Of a DNA stretch of 64,000 bases, positions 40,425 through 52,029 are shown piece after piece; the stretch's first letter is position 1; the number at the start of each line of letters is the position of its first letter. The translations under genes were made by a program, and so were the position numbers. This DNA is from Cepaea nemoralis (taxonomy: Eukaryota > Mollusca > Gastropoda > Stylommatophora > Helicidae). The stretch lies in NCBI GenBank assembly GCA_014155875.1, contig JACEFZ010012596.1, positions 62,001 through 126,000 on the forward strand. Direction: 5' to 3'. The notes under the pieces are model-generated. The model saw nothing but the letters and a program-made list of their open reading frames with translations. It had not been told where the DNA came from and searched no databases.

Positions 40425-42640
40425 TTTTGTTTACAGCAACCTATCACAATAAGTAATTATTAATTATTTGTAGGTTATTAAGCAGTATAAATAACTAATT
40501 ATTGCAATTTTATTTTACTTATACACTTATACATTATATTTGACAATATGGACAACAACTTTTACTAATTTGTTAACACGATTTTACAACTTATTATTAT
40601 AACAAATATTCTTTATTATCTATCAAAGGCTTTAATTTAGACACACAGCGACTACATTGTCACTACAGTTGTTGATTTCTAATGAGATGTATGTAACTGC
40701 TTGCAATATTTGACAATATTCTTGAAATCTGGAGCAAGTTTACTTATTGAAAATTTGCATAATAGCATGCAAGTTTCAGTCCGACAATAAAGACAAATTC
40801 TTAGATTTGTTGATCTTCAAGCAAGATAATGCTTATTCGCAAATGTATGTTGATCCAAATAATGATCAAAGTTTAGCTGCAAAGTTTTTCACGTTGGGAA
40901 ATGATTCTTGTGATAAAGATCCATAGAAATCCAGCAAACCATCTGTCTTGAATTTCTATTTCAGGTCATGATCTGCTTGCAAGTCAAGCAGCTCCAACTG
41001 TATGTCCTCTTTGGCTGTATCAGCTTCTGCACTAAAAGGTGAACTGAGAATATTGAATTATGGCTCTAATTTATTTAAATCTTGGAATCTCCATCCAAAT
41101 TCTTCAATCAATGCATCTAATTGGGCTTTGTATTTTTCAGTCATTTCACCAGAAATGGTTTCTTGTTTCAGCAAAGGGAAGTGACAAAATCTGTTTTCAC
41201 TTGCTTGTCTGGAGAACAGTGAGTGTTTTGCCTGAAAAGATTTTACATATACATACAATTCATGTCAAACACACAATTGCCCTGAAGTTAGACATTCAGT
41301 TCATTTAACTTTTCCATAATTTCAATGGCAAACATAAAGTCTAACTGCCACTCTTTATTGACAATGTTAGTATTAACGTCACATGCAATGACGTTCATCT
41401 CTAGGAACATCACTATTTCTTCTCTGAGTTCCCACACTCGCCTCAACACCTTGCCGAGACTCAGCTGTCGAACACTGGTGTGGTACAGGACATCGGAATG
41501 TTCAGTTTCCAAATCGTCAAGTAATGCCTTGAACTGTCTGTGATTAAGTCCTCTTGATCTGATGAGGTTGATGAAACTGACAACTGGGTCAATAACATGC
41601 TTGATATTCAAAACAGTTGTACACAGACTTTCTTGATGAATCACACAGTGAAGTGGTAATAATGTGAGGTCAGGATATTCTGCTTTAATCTGATCACTTA
41701 TCAACTTTACCAGACCTTCATTTTTTCCAGTCAAAGCACGAGCTCCGTCAGTTATAACATTTGCCACCTTGTTCAAAACCAACCCAGTTCTTTCAATACA
41801 GTTAGTAACAGCATTGAATATATCATGGCCTGTGGTTGTGTCTTTGAGTGACTCAACACTCAGCAACTCTTCAGTGAGTTTGAAAGAAGTGTTTTTTCCA
41901 CGTATAAATATCAATAATTGGGCAGTATCATGTACATCGGTACTCTCATCCAATGCAAGAGAGTACCACAAAAATTGTTTACTTGCATCTTGAAGTTTAT
42001 GCATCAAATTGTCACTGATCTTGTCAACACGTCTGACCACAGTTCTCCTTGATAAAGTAATGTTGTCAAATCTGTTTTTTTTTTTGGTTCTAGACACATA
42101 ATATTTGCGGCATCTAGCAAACATGAACTCGCCATCAGAAAATGGCTTGTTCTGTTTTACAATTCTGTGTGACAGCACAAGACTAGCTTCAGTTGCAGCA
42201 TCTTGAATTGATGTCTGTTTAGAGAAAATAGTTTGCTGTTTCTCCAAATTTTTCACCAACTCAAGGCATTTCCTTTCCTTCTCTGCGGTCGCTAAATTGT
42301 ATCCGAAATCGGAATGTTTTGTTTGATAATGTATTTTTAAATTGTACTCCTTGAAGACAGCCACTGACTCACGACACAACAAGCAAACTGATTTGCTACC
42401 AACTTTTATAAAACAGTACTTAGTTGTCCATTCATCATTAAAAACACGGCATTCATCTTCAATCTTACGTTTGTTATTGACACTTATCATAACGGTACAT
42501 GAAATTCTGTAAAATTCAACAAAATAACTTAAAAACGAATTAAAATTTGTTATTTCTAAATGCCCTCGCGGACCACATAAAATCACTTGGCGGGCCGCAT
42601 GCGGCCCGCGGGCCGTAATTTGCCCACCCCTGCTCTTGAG
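40262..42640 (-). mobile_element. hAT DNA transposon (2363 bp) with TIRs and 8-bp target duplication
   Basis: Element 40270-42632. Ends CAGGGGTGGGCAAAC and TTTGCCCACCCCTG form a 14-bp perfect inverted repeat. CTCTTGAG is duplicated exactly at 40262-40269 and 42633-42640. Subterminal GGGCCGCA/GCGGCCCGC motifs lie near both ends. Contains one transposase gene on the minus strand and a ~94-bp (TA)n tract at 40332-40425. Confidence 0.93.
40665..42490 (-). pseudogene. hAT transposase (ZBED5/FAM200-like), disrupted
   Basis: Start MISVNNKRKIEDE at 42490. N-terminal BED-like zinc finger (CLLC … HYQTKH) around residues 35-60, followed by the conserved SLALDESTDVHDTAQLLIFI (catalytic Asp region), NVITDGARALTGKNEGLV and LLPLHCVIHQESLC blocks. 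The open frame ends at 41288 in MEKLNELNV; the hAT dimerisation region continues beyond in other frames (SFQAKHSLFSRQASENRFCHF and ALIEEFGWRFQDL at 41200-41060). A stop and at least two frameshifts make it inactive. Family relatives include domesticated vertebrate ZBED/FAM200 genes; this one is still within its transposon. Confidence 0.85.
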
Positions 42641-42749
42641 CATGCTCATTGAGTCGCTAAGGAAACATGCCCTAGTGAATGTCTGTGTCTCGAGCCATGT
42701 TATTGCTTTACTTACTGCCATGACTTCCATAGTCAGACTACTTGTGGTC

Positions 42750-43034
42750 TCAGCAAAAGCACAATTCTCCTCCGGCCTGAACCGTAAAGGCCCATAAGCT
42801 TCTCACATGTCGGAAGACCGACCCACCTGTGTAAATGACAGTATCACCGTCTAGCGAGTTCTCGAAATCCAACGCTTGTACTTCAGCCTCCACATCAGCC
42901 GGATTTTCTTGTCTGCATTTTCTGTCTAGTTGGATGCAAACCAAAAAGGATGTGCAGAAATCTGTTGGCACTTGTACCCACTCCTCGCCATGTTCTAAGT
43001 CCTCAAGTGAACACACCTGGCTTGACACATCCAC
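42750..43034 (-). pseudogene. RNase H start of LINE copy D
   Basis: Contains VQVPTDFCTSFLVCIQLDRK and GDTVIYTGGSVFRHVRS. The catalytic Asp of TDGS is Gly here, so RNase H would be inactive even before the transposon split it. Confidence 0.75.
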
Positions 43035-44153
43035 GACCGTCCTCTTTTTAACCTGCTGCCCTTCACCTTCATAATTTCACTATGCAGTGGATGTTGTGTG
43101 TTTGCGTTAACTTTTAGGTAGGTGCGTGCTCTGCAAACTTGTATTATGTCTTCAATGGTTGGAAAATCAAGAAGGTAGCGCATCGCCCTGCATGCTGTAT
43201 CTTTTGTACATCCAAGAATAATGCGCATAGCTTCATTCTGTATCCTTTCCATCCTTTCTATCTGCTTACGGCTGAGAGTCAGGATTGCCATCGCATACTC
43301 AAAAACAGACATGACCAGCCCCTTGTATAGAAGACATAGATTACGCTGCTCACAGTTTGCTGCCGCCATCACCCGCATCGCAGCCAAACCCCGCTTGGCC
43401 TTTGTTATCACCTGGTCTATGTGCTCATTGTAAGCAAGGCTTTGATCAAACCGTATCCCCAGGTAATTCATTGCCTGCGTTCTTTCCACTGTCTCTGAAC
43501 ACAGCATTACAGTTGGTGTTGGAGTGTTGACACTATGATTATTCAAAGAGAACCAAGTCATTGTTGCCTTTGTTGGGTTGACCATTGCACCAGCTTCAAC
43601 ACACCAAGTACTTATGCGATTGAGTTCGGTTTGTAGTTCCACAGCAACCTGATCTCTATCCTTACCCTGCAGATACACTAAAACATCGTCGGCATATGAC
43701 AATGTCCTACCAGGTCCAGTGATCTGCTCACTGGTAATTCTCACAGTGAACAGTACCGGAGATAATGGTGATCCCTGTGGTAGGCCAGGATTATATTGTT
43801 GTTGGCTCCGAAGTCCAACTGCCACATCTAAAAACTACTTTCCGTTGGAAGAGGGCTGCTGTGATCCAATTAAGGAGGAATGGACTTATTTTGAGTTCAA
43901 GAAGCTGAAGCATTAAAACATCCAATGTTACTCTGTTGTACGCGTCCTCAAGATCAATCGCTGCAGCAACGGTTTCAATACCTGAGTGGAACCCTTCATA
44001 GACATCATAGGCAAAAACTGCTGCATTGGTCCAGGTTTCTCTTTTTGGACGGTACCCACCCATTGTAGATGGGAAAACACCTTGCCTCTCTAGCTGGCTT
44101 GATATTTTCCTGGCAATTAACTTCTCCAGCAGCTTGCCTATTGTCTTCTGCAT
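42995..44153 (-). pseudogene. Reverse transcriptase of LINE copy D
   Basis: 43791-44153: LLEKLIARKISSQLERQGVF and ETVAAAIDLEDAYNRVTLD (first catalytic Asp block). 42995-43825: QGSPLSPVLFTVRITSEQ, TLSYADDVLVYLQGKDRD (catalytic YADD intact), MVNPTKATMTWFSLNN and MNYLGIRFDQSLAYNEHID. One frame change near 43800. Better preserved than copy A. Confidence 0.85.
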
Positions 44154-44834
44154 GGTTATAACTCCATATCCCTTAATTTTTATGTGGTCTTTGCCAGGCT
44201 TCAGGCAAGGGAATAAGATAGCTTAGCAACCATTCCTCCTTGATGCTAGCACTCCCTATACTGTTGTTGTACATGTCTGCTAGTTTCTCTAGCTCGTTGT
44301 CGGTACACCTATTGGTGTCGTCGTATCTTATGCCATCTGGCCCTGGAGTGCTGTTTTTTGATCGTCGAAGCACAGCCTTGAATTTCTTTCACTGTCACTG
44401 TGTCTTCATCCTAATTGTTCTGGTCATGCACCTGTCTGAAGGTGACCTCCTTGGCAAAATGTCGGCCTCCCATGTCTGTCTGATTTCTCTGCTCTAGATA
44501 GCGTTCAAAGAGAGCTTTGCCCTTGTCCTCGTCAGTCCTCTGCCAGATGAGGTCAGCACCTTGTAAGTCTGAGAATGCTCTTATTCTTGACTATCCCACT
44601 CATGCTTTTATGTAGACGCCAGAACAATTTCAGTGACTTGTCTGTGCTTACTCTTTGACACACCTCTGCCCATTTTTCACTTGTAACCACCTTGACCAGT
44701 TTTTTTTTTAAATTAGCTTACTTTTGTGTGCATCTCTCTTTCTAATGTGCACGCAGGGACTAGGATGGCTAGCTTTGTTCTTCTTGACATATTGCCATCT
44801 CCTTACAGCACTAAGTTTATCAACCCAAGCATTC

Positions 44835-45183
44835 TCAACCTTGAAATTCCACCAGGGTGGCTGCTCCCAGCTTTTTTTTCCTGCCCTGAAGCTTTCTGTG
44901 CTTGTCACGTCTTATTTTACTCACCACATCTTGCCATGTACTGTCATACTGGAAAGTCTTGACCGTTAACTTGTGCTGCTTGGTTCTGTCTTTCTCCATC
45001 AATATGCTGCAAGAGTGGTGGTCTCTGCTGTGGTGTCCTAGGACACCCCATCTACACACTGTATTGAGTGAAGAAGAAACCAGCGCCAGATCAATAGCAC
45101 TGTCTTCATCACCTGGACGGCTTGCTGTCCTGATGACACAGCCACTGCTGATACAAACCAGGTCAATGGTTTCAAGTGCAGTC
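44835..45183 (-). pseudogene. C-terminal endonuclease of LINE copy D
   Basis: ALETIDLVCISSGCVIRTAS, DSAIDLALVSSSLNTVCRWG and GHHSRDHHSCSILMEKD. The final HH-RDHH block replaces the usual HGSDHHP. It joins the N-terminal endonuclease at 45831 once the solo LTR and one AGTC are set aside. Confidence 0.75.
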
Positions 45184-45830
45184 TGCCATGTAGCAGATGC
45201 GACATAATGACGTATATAGGCGAGGTCCAAGAATCCCAGAACCACAACTCTATGAAAAGCGAAGGAGATGACGTGATTACACAGAATCGTCACACGGCAA
45301 TGTCAATAACAACAAATAGACGAACCTAGGAGTTTGATCAAGGCGGCAGCTCATGTTAATTCTGCAACCATAGGTCGGCAAGATATTGGCTTGATGACGC
45401 TTCAGTGGCTGAATGAATACTTAGAAATGGAAGAGACAATCTATAGAAGCAACGCTTATCGTAGCCTCGAATAAACGCGGAAAACTCGATGTCTGCGAAA
45501 CGGCACGAAGGACACTTGGCGGATTGACAGAAGGATTCTGCGAGGACGAACAAGGACATTGTTGATCTTCGAACAGGGATGGCTTGTAGCAACCAGTAAT
45601 CTTAATTATATTATTCTCACTGCCCAACCTGGACAGAACAGGTACTCTTAGAATGAAGTTATTGTTTATTGTCAAGCCTGTACGCGATATTAAACGGCGT
45701 CATAATTGTTGAAAGGTAACTGTCTGGACTTCTTCATTTTGGTTCGTTTGGCTTCTAACCTGCTATTGCTTTCGAGCCGAGTTTATTTATACAGTTATTG
45801 TTGGAATTGTTTCTACACCCCGAGATGACA
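45184..45830. mobile_element. Solo LTR (647 bp) with 4-bp target duplication
   Basis: Begins TGCCATGTAGCAG, ends CCGAGATGACA; flanked by AGTC at 45180-45183 and 45831-45834. The flanking LINE sequence is continuous across it when compared with copy C near 32150. Its internal 102-codon-or-less frames are not gene-like. Orientation not determined. Confidence 0.75.
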
Positions 45831-46418
45831 AGTCTCGAGCATCTCCCCCTGTGTGTTGGAGGAAATGTTTCCCCATGATCTGCCTTTAGCGTTGAAGTCG
45901 CCACAGAAAATAAAATTTTTCAGATGACCTAATATGTCAGTTAAGCACTGCCACTTCTGGGAGTCCATACTCGCGTTGCGAGCATAAACATTAACCAACA
46001 CGAATGGTAGACTGTAATGAACTCTCACCGCCTGTATTTGTATGTCGTCACTGTCCCACCTGGACATATCTAGCTCTGACACCACCATGCTTTCGCGAAT
46101 GAGAATCGCCATTCCTAGATGTCTGTTGTAGAAACATTTGAAGCCGGCAATTCGGAGTAGCTGATCACCCATTCTCGAATCCTGGAGCGCTACAACGTCA
46201 TTGCTGTAAACCAAGTTTTCTAGAATAGGGTCCCGTTCTTTTACACGGGCGCAGTTCCAATACAGAATACGGATATTTCTGAGGCCCAGACGGTCACACT
46301 TGAGCCTAAAACGTCTTAAACCACCACGCTAACCTTGTCGCTTGCGGCCTGCCCGGTGCCCACGTTGTCTTGTTAGGTTGACAGCCCTGCGCTCGGAGAA
46401 CACACGTTGTTCCGCCAT
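45831..46418 (-). pseudogene. N-terminal endonuclease of LINE copy D
   Basis: NIRILYWNCARVKERDPILE and VVALQDSRMGDQLLRIAGFK (Glu replaced by Asp in the LQE block), FVLVNVYARNAS, FIFCGDFNAKGRSWGN. Broken by one stop near 46330 and cut by the LTR at 45831. Confidence 0.8.
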
Positions 46419-46499
46419 GTTGAAAAACAGAACACCACACCACACACGCTGCGAAAAATTCACTCCAGGATTGCTTAGCTCAATGCACGAAACTCCGTA

Positions 46500-47280
46500 G
46501 CATCGGCGCAGCAGAAGCTATAATTATCAACCTACGTAAGCCGGCCTTGTGCAAACAGAAAGACATGTTAGTCAGTTTAAAATTACCGTGGTAGACAATC
46601 AAAATTACTGTGCGAACATGTGTATATTTCAGCTTGAAGGAGTTATCTAGTTATTTCACTTTATGTTGTGTGACTTCTGCAGTATGTACCTGACGAGATG
46701 CAGTGAAATATGCCAGGCAATAAATCGTGCAATCTATTATTTGTGTCTTCGTTATTCAAAGCACTGTTTATATATTCACTTAATGTGAAACATAACTCTG
46801 CACCTGGCGAGATGCAGCGAAATATGCCAGGCAATATATCGTGTAACATATTGCTTGTAACTTCTGTGTTTGGGTTCTTTAGCTATTTCATTAAAGAGAT
46901 ATCTTATATTGCATTGATTATCGTGTAATAAACGATATTATCAGACAGAGATTGTATTAACACCATATGCCACATACATTGAAAAGTAGAAGATCAAATG
47001 ATTTGTCAATCTAGTTAGAACAACTTCAGTTGCCTGTGCTGGCGCTACACCACAGAAGATCTTATACCAGAGCAAGAGGATACATGAGAAGAGCATAGAC
47101 TGGCGACATTAAAGAAATTGTAGTCACACTAAATGACATTATCCAGTACCACGCTGGAGCATTAAGTATTCCTCCCCACTAGGCTTGATGACACATGTGG
47201 AAAATGGTGAACATTTATTGATCTCTATCTCCAAGCTTCTCCGAATTAAAATTGATTGGTCAAATATAGAGAGACATTAT
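46500..47280. repeat. Two-copy imperfect tandem repeat, about 120 bp apart
   Basis: GAGATGCAGTGAAATATGCC and GAGATGCAGCGAAATATGCC start near 46696 and 46810, each followed by AGGCAAT(A)AATCGTG. The remainder of the interval shows nothing recognisable. Confidence 0.6.
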
Positions 47281-47397
47281 CAATTAAGCTGTTCCAGCCA
47301 GTTTTGTGCATAAGAATGTGTTCGCTTTAAATTTGAAATGTATGTATCCAACAAAAGGAAAGGCAAGTTGTTGAGATGATAAATAGATCCGTCTGAG

Positions 47398-47593
<196 letters not shown>

Positions 47594-47760
47594 GTCTTCT
47601 GCTAACTGACATAGGCGTATATATCTCTCCCCCAAATCTCGGTCCTTGGTGATCTGGATCACCTCTGTTGATGATATTCCTCCATTCTGCCGTCTCAGTC
47701 CAACCAGCATCACTTCTCACGTTCTGTCTCTGCTTCTTTCCTAACTGACCTTTTCATTAC
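47594..47760 (-). mobile_element. RTE-type LINE 3' end
   Basis: The frame reads WTETAEWRNIINRGDPDHQGPRFG and ends just before the ATG repeat. Same subfamily as 15590-15790. Confidence 0.7.
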
Positions 47761-48779
47761 ACTTTTCAATGACTCTTTTCTCAGTACATGACCAAAGACT
47801 TCTGTTTGTCTCTTTCTTATAGTTGCTTATAATGTATTAATTTCACTAGCCTCTTCCAGGCAGTCGTTGTTAGCTACTCTGGCAGTCCAAGGTTTTTGCA
47901 ACATTTGTTTCAGGAAGGCCATCTCTGCTTGGTTCTGGGTAAAGATGGCAGTAAATCGGCAATTAACAATAAATTAACAGAAAAATGGACATTACTGTGC
48001 AATTAACACATTGACAGGATAACATACATATGTATTGCTTAAAACAACAAGAACATGCCTGGTGACAAACGAGTATAAAATCTCTGACAATGAAAAAGCA
48101 CTTATCTTACAGCTTAGAATATGACAGCTTATTTTAATATAACAACAACAGTACTGAATGGCAGAGAAATAGTAACATAGAACATTATTTACTAGAGTGA
48201 AAAGAAATATGAACTCGAAAGCATATGGCTAATTGAATATAAGACCTACTGCAATACGCTTACGTACTGAAGAGAACTGCAAAGAAAACTGCAAATTAAA
48301 CTATTAGTAACTAAAATCACTTATTCAAAAGACCATCAGGCTATCGGTGTGTACAGCAAAGGTGTGAGACAAAGTGTGTTAAAAATCCTTTACACCCAAC
48401 TTTCATTGTGGAGATGGCACCTAAAATATTTTAAGCAATGTTTTTTTTCATTTAGTTGTGTCGGTGTGTGTTTGTTGTCTGTGTGCTGACGAAGGCTTTA
48501 GCCTCAACGTCTATTTTATTAATTGTGATTGTGTTCTACTAAAGCTTGCCGTCTACTTCTCGTTGTTTGGTGGTTTATTTACTATAAAATAATAATAGAC
48601 ATAACAGGTACTGTGCAGTTGGTCGCTCTTCTGCTTATGCTTTTGTTCGTTTGAAAAGTATTGTCTTTAGCGGCAATGTTGTCTCTTATATAAACATCAT
48701 TGTCTTTTCTTAGTGCACACGGTCGTCCATAAAGTTTATACATATTCGTATATTTATAAAGTTTATATTATAGTTTCCT
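47761..48779. other. No gene seen
   Basis: AT-rich. GCTGACGAAGGCTTTAGCCTC at about 48487 is a short stem-capable motif but no element can be delimited. Confidence 0.4.
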
Positions 48780-49000
48780 TAGGTCAGAATATGTGCCTAG
48801 ATATGTCATATTTTGTGGCAGTATTGGAGTAGTCTGTGATCTGCTGTCTGCGGCACCAATCCACATGCGCAAATAGCTGATCTGTCTATATTGAATTTTG
48901 TATACATATGGTTGTGTAATCTATTGTTGTAACGTTCTGAGGTGCAGAATATTGACTTTTTCTGGTCTGCATATAAAATGGTATTCATCCTGTACATTAT
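48780..49000 (-). mobile_element. C-terminal fragment of a LINE ORF2
   Basis: The minus frame contains RYNNRLHNHMYTKFNIDRSA followed by CACGLVPQTADHRLLQYC, a Cys-x-Cys...His...Cys ending typical of the zinc-binding C-terminus of non-LTR ORF2 proteins. Family not assigned. Confidence 0.55.
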
Positions 49001-49149
49001 TACATTATTATGTTCGCTTTCTGAAAAATCGATAGCACCAAGAGCCGCTTCAAAGTGTATCCATCTCTTACCATGTCTGTCGCCTCATGCACGCTCATGC
49101 TCACCCTTCTTGCATCTTCGTGTTAATCGACCTATTCCTCTTTTTTCCA

Positions 49150-49941
49150 TGCAGATAAACAAAGGTTTACCAAAATCCTTGAGAAATTCAAGGTCATATT
49201 CTCTGACACACCTGGAAGAACATCAGTCATCACCCATCATATATTATTAATATTTGACATACGGTCAAAATAAAATTATATCAAATTCCTGTTCATTTTC
49301 AAGAAAGAGCTACATAAGAAATATCTGAACTAGAACAATGTGACATAATGATAAGAAGATCAACTTCAAACTATTGTTCCCCATTGGTAATTGTAAAAAG
49401 AAAGATAACAGTTTAAGAATATGCATAGATTACATAAAAGTCAACGCATTTATACTTTTGAATGCTGAACCAATGCCATATGCTAATGATCTTATCGCAA
49501 TCATGACAAATAAAAAAAAAAAAATTCCAAATTAAATCTTACGAAGGGATATTGGCAAAACTCGATGTCAGAATCATCAATACATTTTACTGCTTTCGCT
49601 ACTCTTTTAGGGCTCTATGAATGGGCCTTTATGCCCTTTGGAGTACTAAATTCTTCAAGCACATTCATGAGAATTATGCGGTTACTATTGCGAGGAATTA
49701 AGAATACAGAAACCTATATAGATGATATTTGCACCCATACGGAAAATATAAACCAACACACCGCCCTTTAGAACAGGTATTACGTATAAGATTATTCGGT
49801 CTGAAAGCAATACCAAGTGAGATCGAAATAGTATTTTGTGAAGTTCGATTTCTGGGACACAGAATATCTAATGGATTTTTAGAGACAGATCCGAAATTAG
49901 TAAAACAAAATTCTTGAAATTAAACCCTCAACTACCCCCCC

Positions 49942-49972
<31 letters not shown>

Positions 49973-50240
49973 AGTGTGTTAGGACTGATTAATAACTCTC
50001 AAATTTCATTCCAAATTTTGCTGACATGACAGCCCAATTGTCAGAACTGTTAAAGAATAGACAGCCAAGTAAAATTATATGGACAGATAAACATGCCAAA
50101 ATATTGCAGCAGATCAAGACTATCTTCAGCAACAGCAAACCACAAATTCTAAAACTCCCGGATATTACAAAAGACTTAAAAGTACAGACAGACGCAAACT
50201 CCCACGCGCTGTGTTCAATTCTATTACAGTAAAATGACGG
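49150..50240 (+). mobile_element. Degraded Ty3/Gypsy RT-RNase H fragment
   Basis: Plus-strand pieces: KFKVIFSDTPGRTS at about 49185, RICIDYIKVNAF at about 49420, FTAFATLLGLYEWAFMPFGV and TETYIDDICTHT (catalytic YIDD) at 49590-49745, VRFLGHRISNGFLETD at about 49845, and KIIWTDKHAKILQQIK, LKVQTDANSHALCSIL at 50070-50225. Similar to the complete element at 19972-26659 but clearly divergent, with many breaks. A C run and A run (49936-49972) interrupt it. Confidence 0.8.
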
Positions 50241-50339
50241 CAAATTACACCGGATTCTTTACTCCAGCAGGAAACTAACAGATACCCATTCCTATGGTAA
50301 ACAGTGCTGACAACTGGAAATCAGTACGGGTACACCCAA

Positions 50340-50630
50340 AGCTATTCCGGACGATCCTCCACGTTTTCCATGATTTTACCGTGTCTAGGGGTGTATCGGG
50401 TAGCAGTATAGTATTGTGACGTGTCTAGTCACTTGGCTCGTTCACACAGTCTTCCGAAGGACGAACACACACCGACAGCCTGACATGAACTTTAATTCAA
50501 GACAGTGTAAACACACAGTCGAACCTCTGCAGTCAGCAGTGTCACTCTCGCACTCATGGTCTGGCGCTCATATACTGTATACTGCAGACAGTACTCTTGG
50601 TGGTCATATCTCTCTCTCTCACTCACTCAC

Positions 50631-50696
<66 letters not shown>

Positions 50697-51305
50697 AGTT
50701 ACTGGACTCCGTGTGATGTTGTCCACTTCACAATCTCCCCCCTAACTGTCACAAACCTATTCTATGCTACTTGTAAGTCACTATTATCCTTGCAAACAGT
50801 CTAAGTAGAGACGCAATGTACCTCGATGAAAGTCTGTGGTGAAACTGGTTGTTGCGTGAAATCTACTTCAAATTTTGATGTTGACAACTCTTGGTTGTAA
50901 AAGGTGACTGATTTGTGTAATTTTATCCACCGAAGTCTGTATGTGTGTGGTCGCTAAGCTGCCCCGTGCCATTTGCCCATTCCATCTAGTTTCCCCTTCA
51001 AGTAGTACTTGAGTATCACTAACTGTCTCTTTGGTCTAGTGTTTTCCCAAAGTTAACCCTTGCTGTTCCAGTCTCTACGGTTGTCTTCTTCTTCTGCGTT
51101 CATCCGGAGTTTTTTTTTCGGACGTGATTGCGTTGTGCCTGTTTACAGCAGAGCTGCGTTCTCGCGCCGTTAGGCCGTCACACCCGACTTCTGCGAGCAT
51201 TTGTTGACCGGGTTAACCTTCCCGGTTACGGTTGTATATTATGATTAACTCCTTCTGTTTATGACACATACCTTCCACCACTGATCTTTCCTAGCCACCG
51301 TGACA
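50340..51305. other. No gene seen; contains a (TC)n microsatellite
   Basis: TC repeats at about 50617-50693. The segment 50415-51305 begins TGTGACG and ends CGTGACA, LTR-like, but has no target duplication. Nothing else recognised. Confidence 0.4.
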
Positions 51306-51319
51306 ATTAAATGGTCAAA

Positions 51320-51588
<269 letters not shown>

Positions 51589-51589
51589 G

Positions 51590-52025
51590 TGTAATGTCGG
51601 TAAGCGTGGGCGATCATGCCTCGCAATCTCCTTCGTTCACCAGAATCGTGGATCAGCTCAGTGTTCTTGTCACGACCATGCCACGTGGTCAAGCCATCCA
51701 GGTATTTACTTCTCTGCCTTCATCGTGTTCTTTTCCCCTCAATCTTACCAGTTGTCGCCAAGGTCTCCAATTTATTTCTTCTCATACGTGACCAAAAAAA
51801 TGTTGACTTATTGTCTTATTTCTCTAATCAGTTTACGATTTTCATTTGTTTCTTGTAGGTCTTAGTAATTGGTTTTTCTGTCTGTCCATGGTATTCTTTG
51901 CATTTTCTTCAGAAACCACATTTCCACAGCCATCAGATGTTTTTCAGCCTTTTTGCTCATTGTCCACGCCTCACATCCATACGAAAACACAGGTTATATA
52001 TAGCACCTCAACTCTCTTTTTCTCG
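51590..52025 (-). mobile_element. RTE-type LINE, 3' fragment
   Basis: The minus sense includes the end of the RTE ORF; plus-strand GTCGGTAAGCGTGGGCGATCATGCC marks the 3' end and matches GCCGGAAAGCATGGGCGGTCATGAC in the next copy. Truncated at 52025, abutting the tail of the next copy. Confidence 0.75.
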
Positions 52026-52029
52026 TTTT

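Larger units (their letters stand above)
39950..46420 (-). mobile_element. I-like LINE copy D with two nested insertions
   Basis: Longest copy of the A-D family, minus strand. Endonuclease (46418-45831 and 45183-44835), RT linker (about 44900-44170), RT (44153-43000) and RNase H (43034-42641, continuing at 40261-39955). A solo LTR (45184-45830) splits the endonuclease and a hAT transposon (40270-42632) splits RNase H; both have perfect target duplications. The 3' end is truncated near 39950, so there is no tail. The first ATG of the leader is at 46418 (MAEQRVFSERRAV). Confidence 0.85.

Noticed and set aside
45356..45675. Two overlapping minus-strand ORFs of 78 and 84 codons
   Set aside because: They lie inside the solo LTR and have no recognisable domain.
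50415..51305. LTR-like segment TGTGACG…CGTGACA beside the Gypsy fragment
   Set aside because: Flanking 4-5 bases do not match and no partner LTR is present, so it is mentioned only as a possibility.
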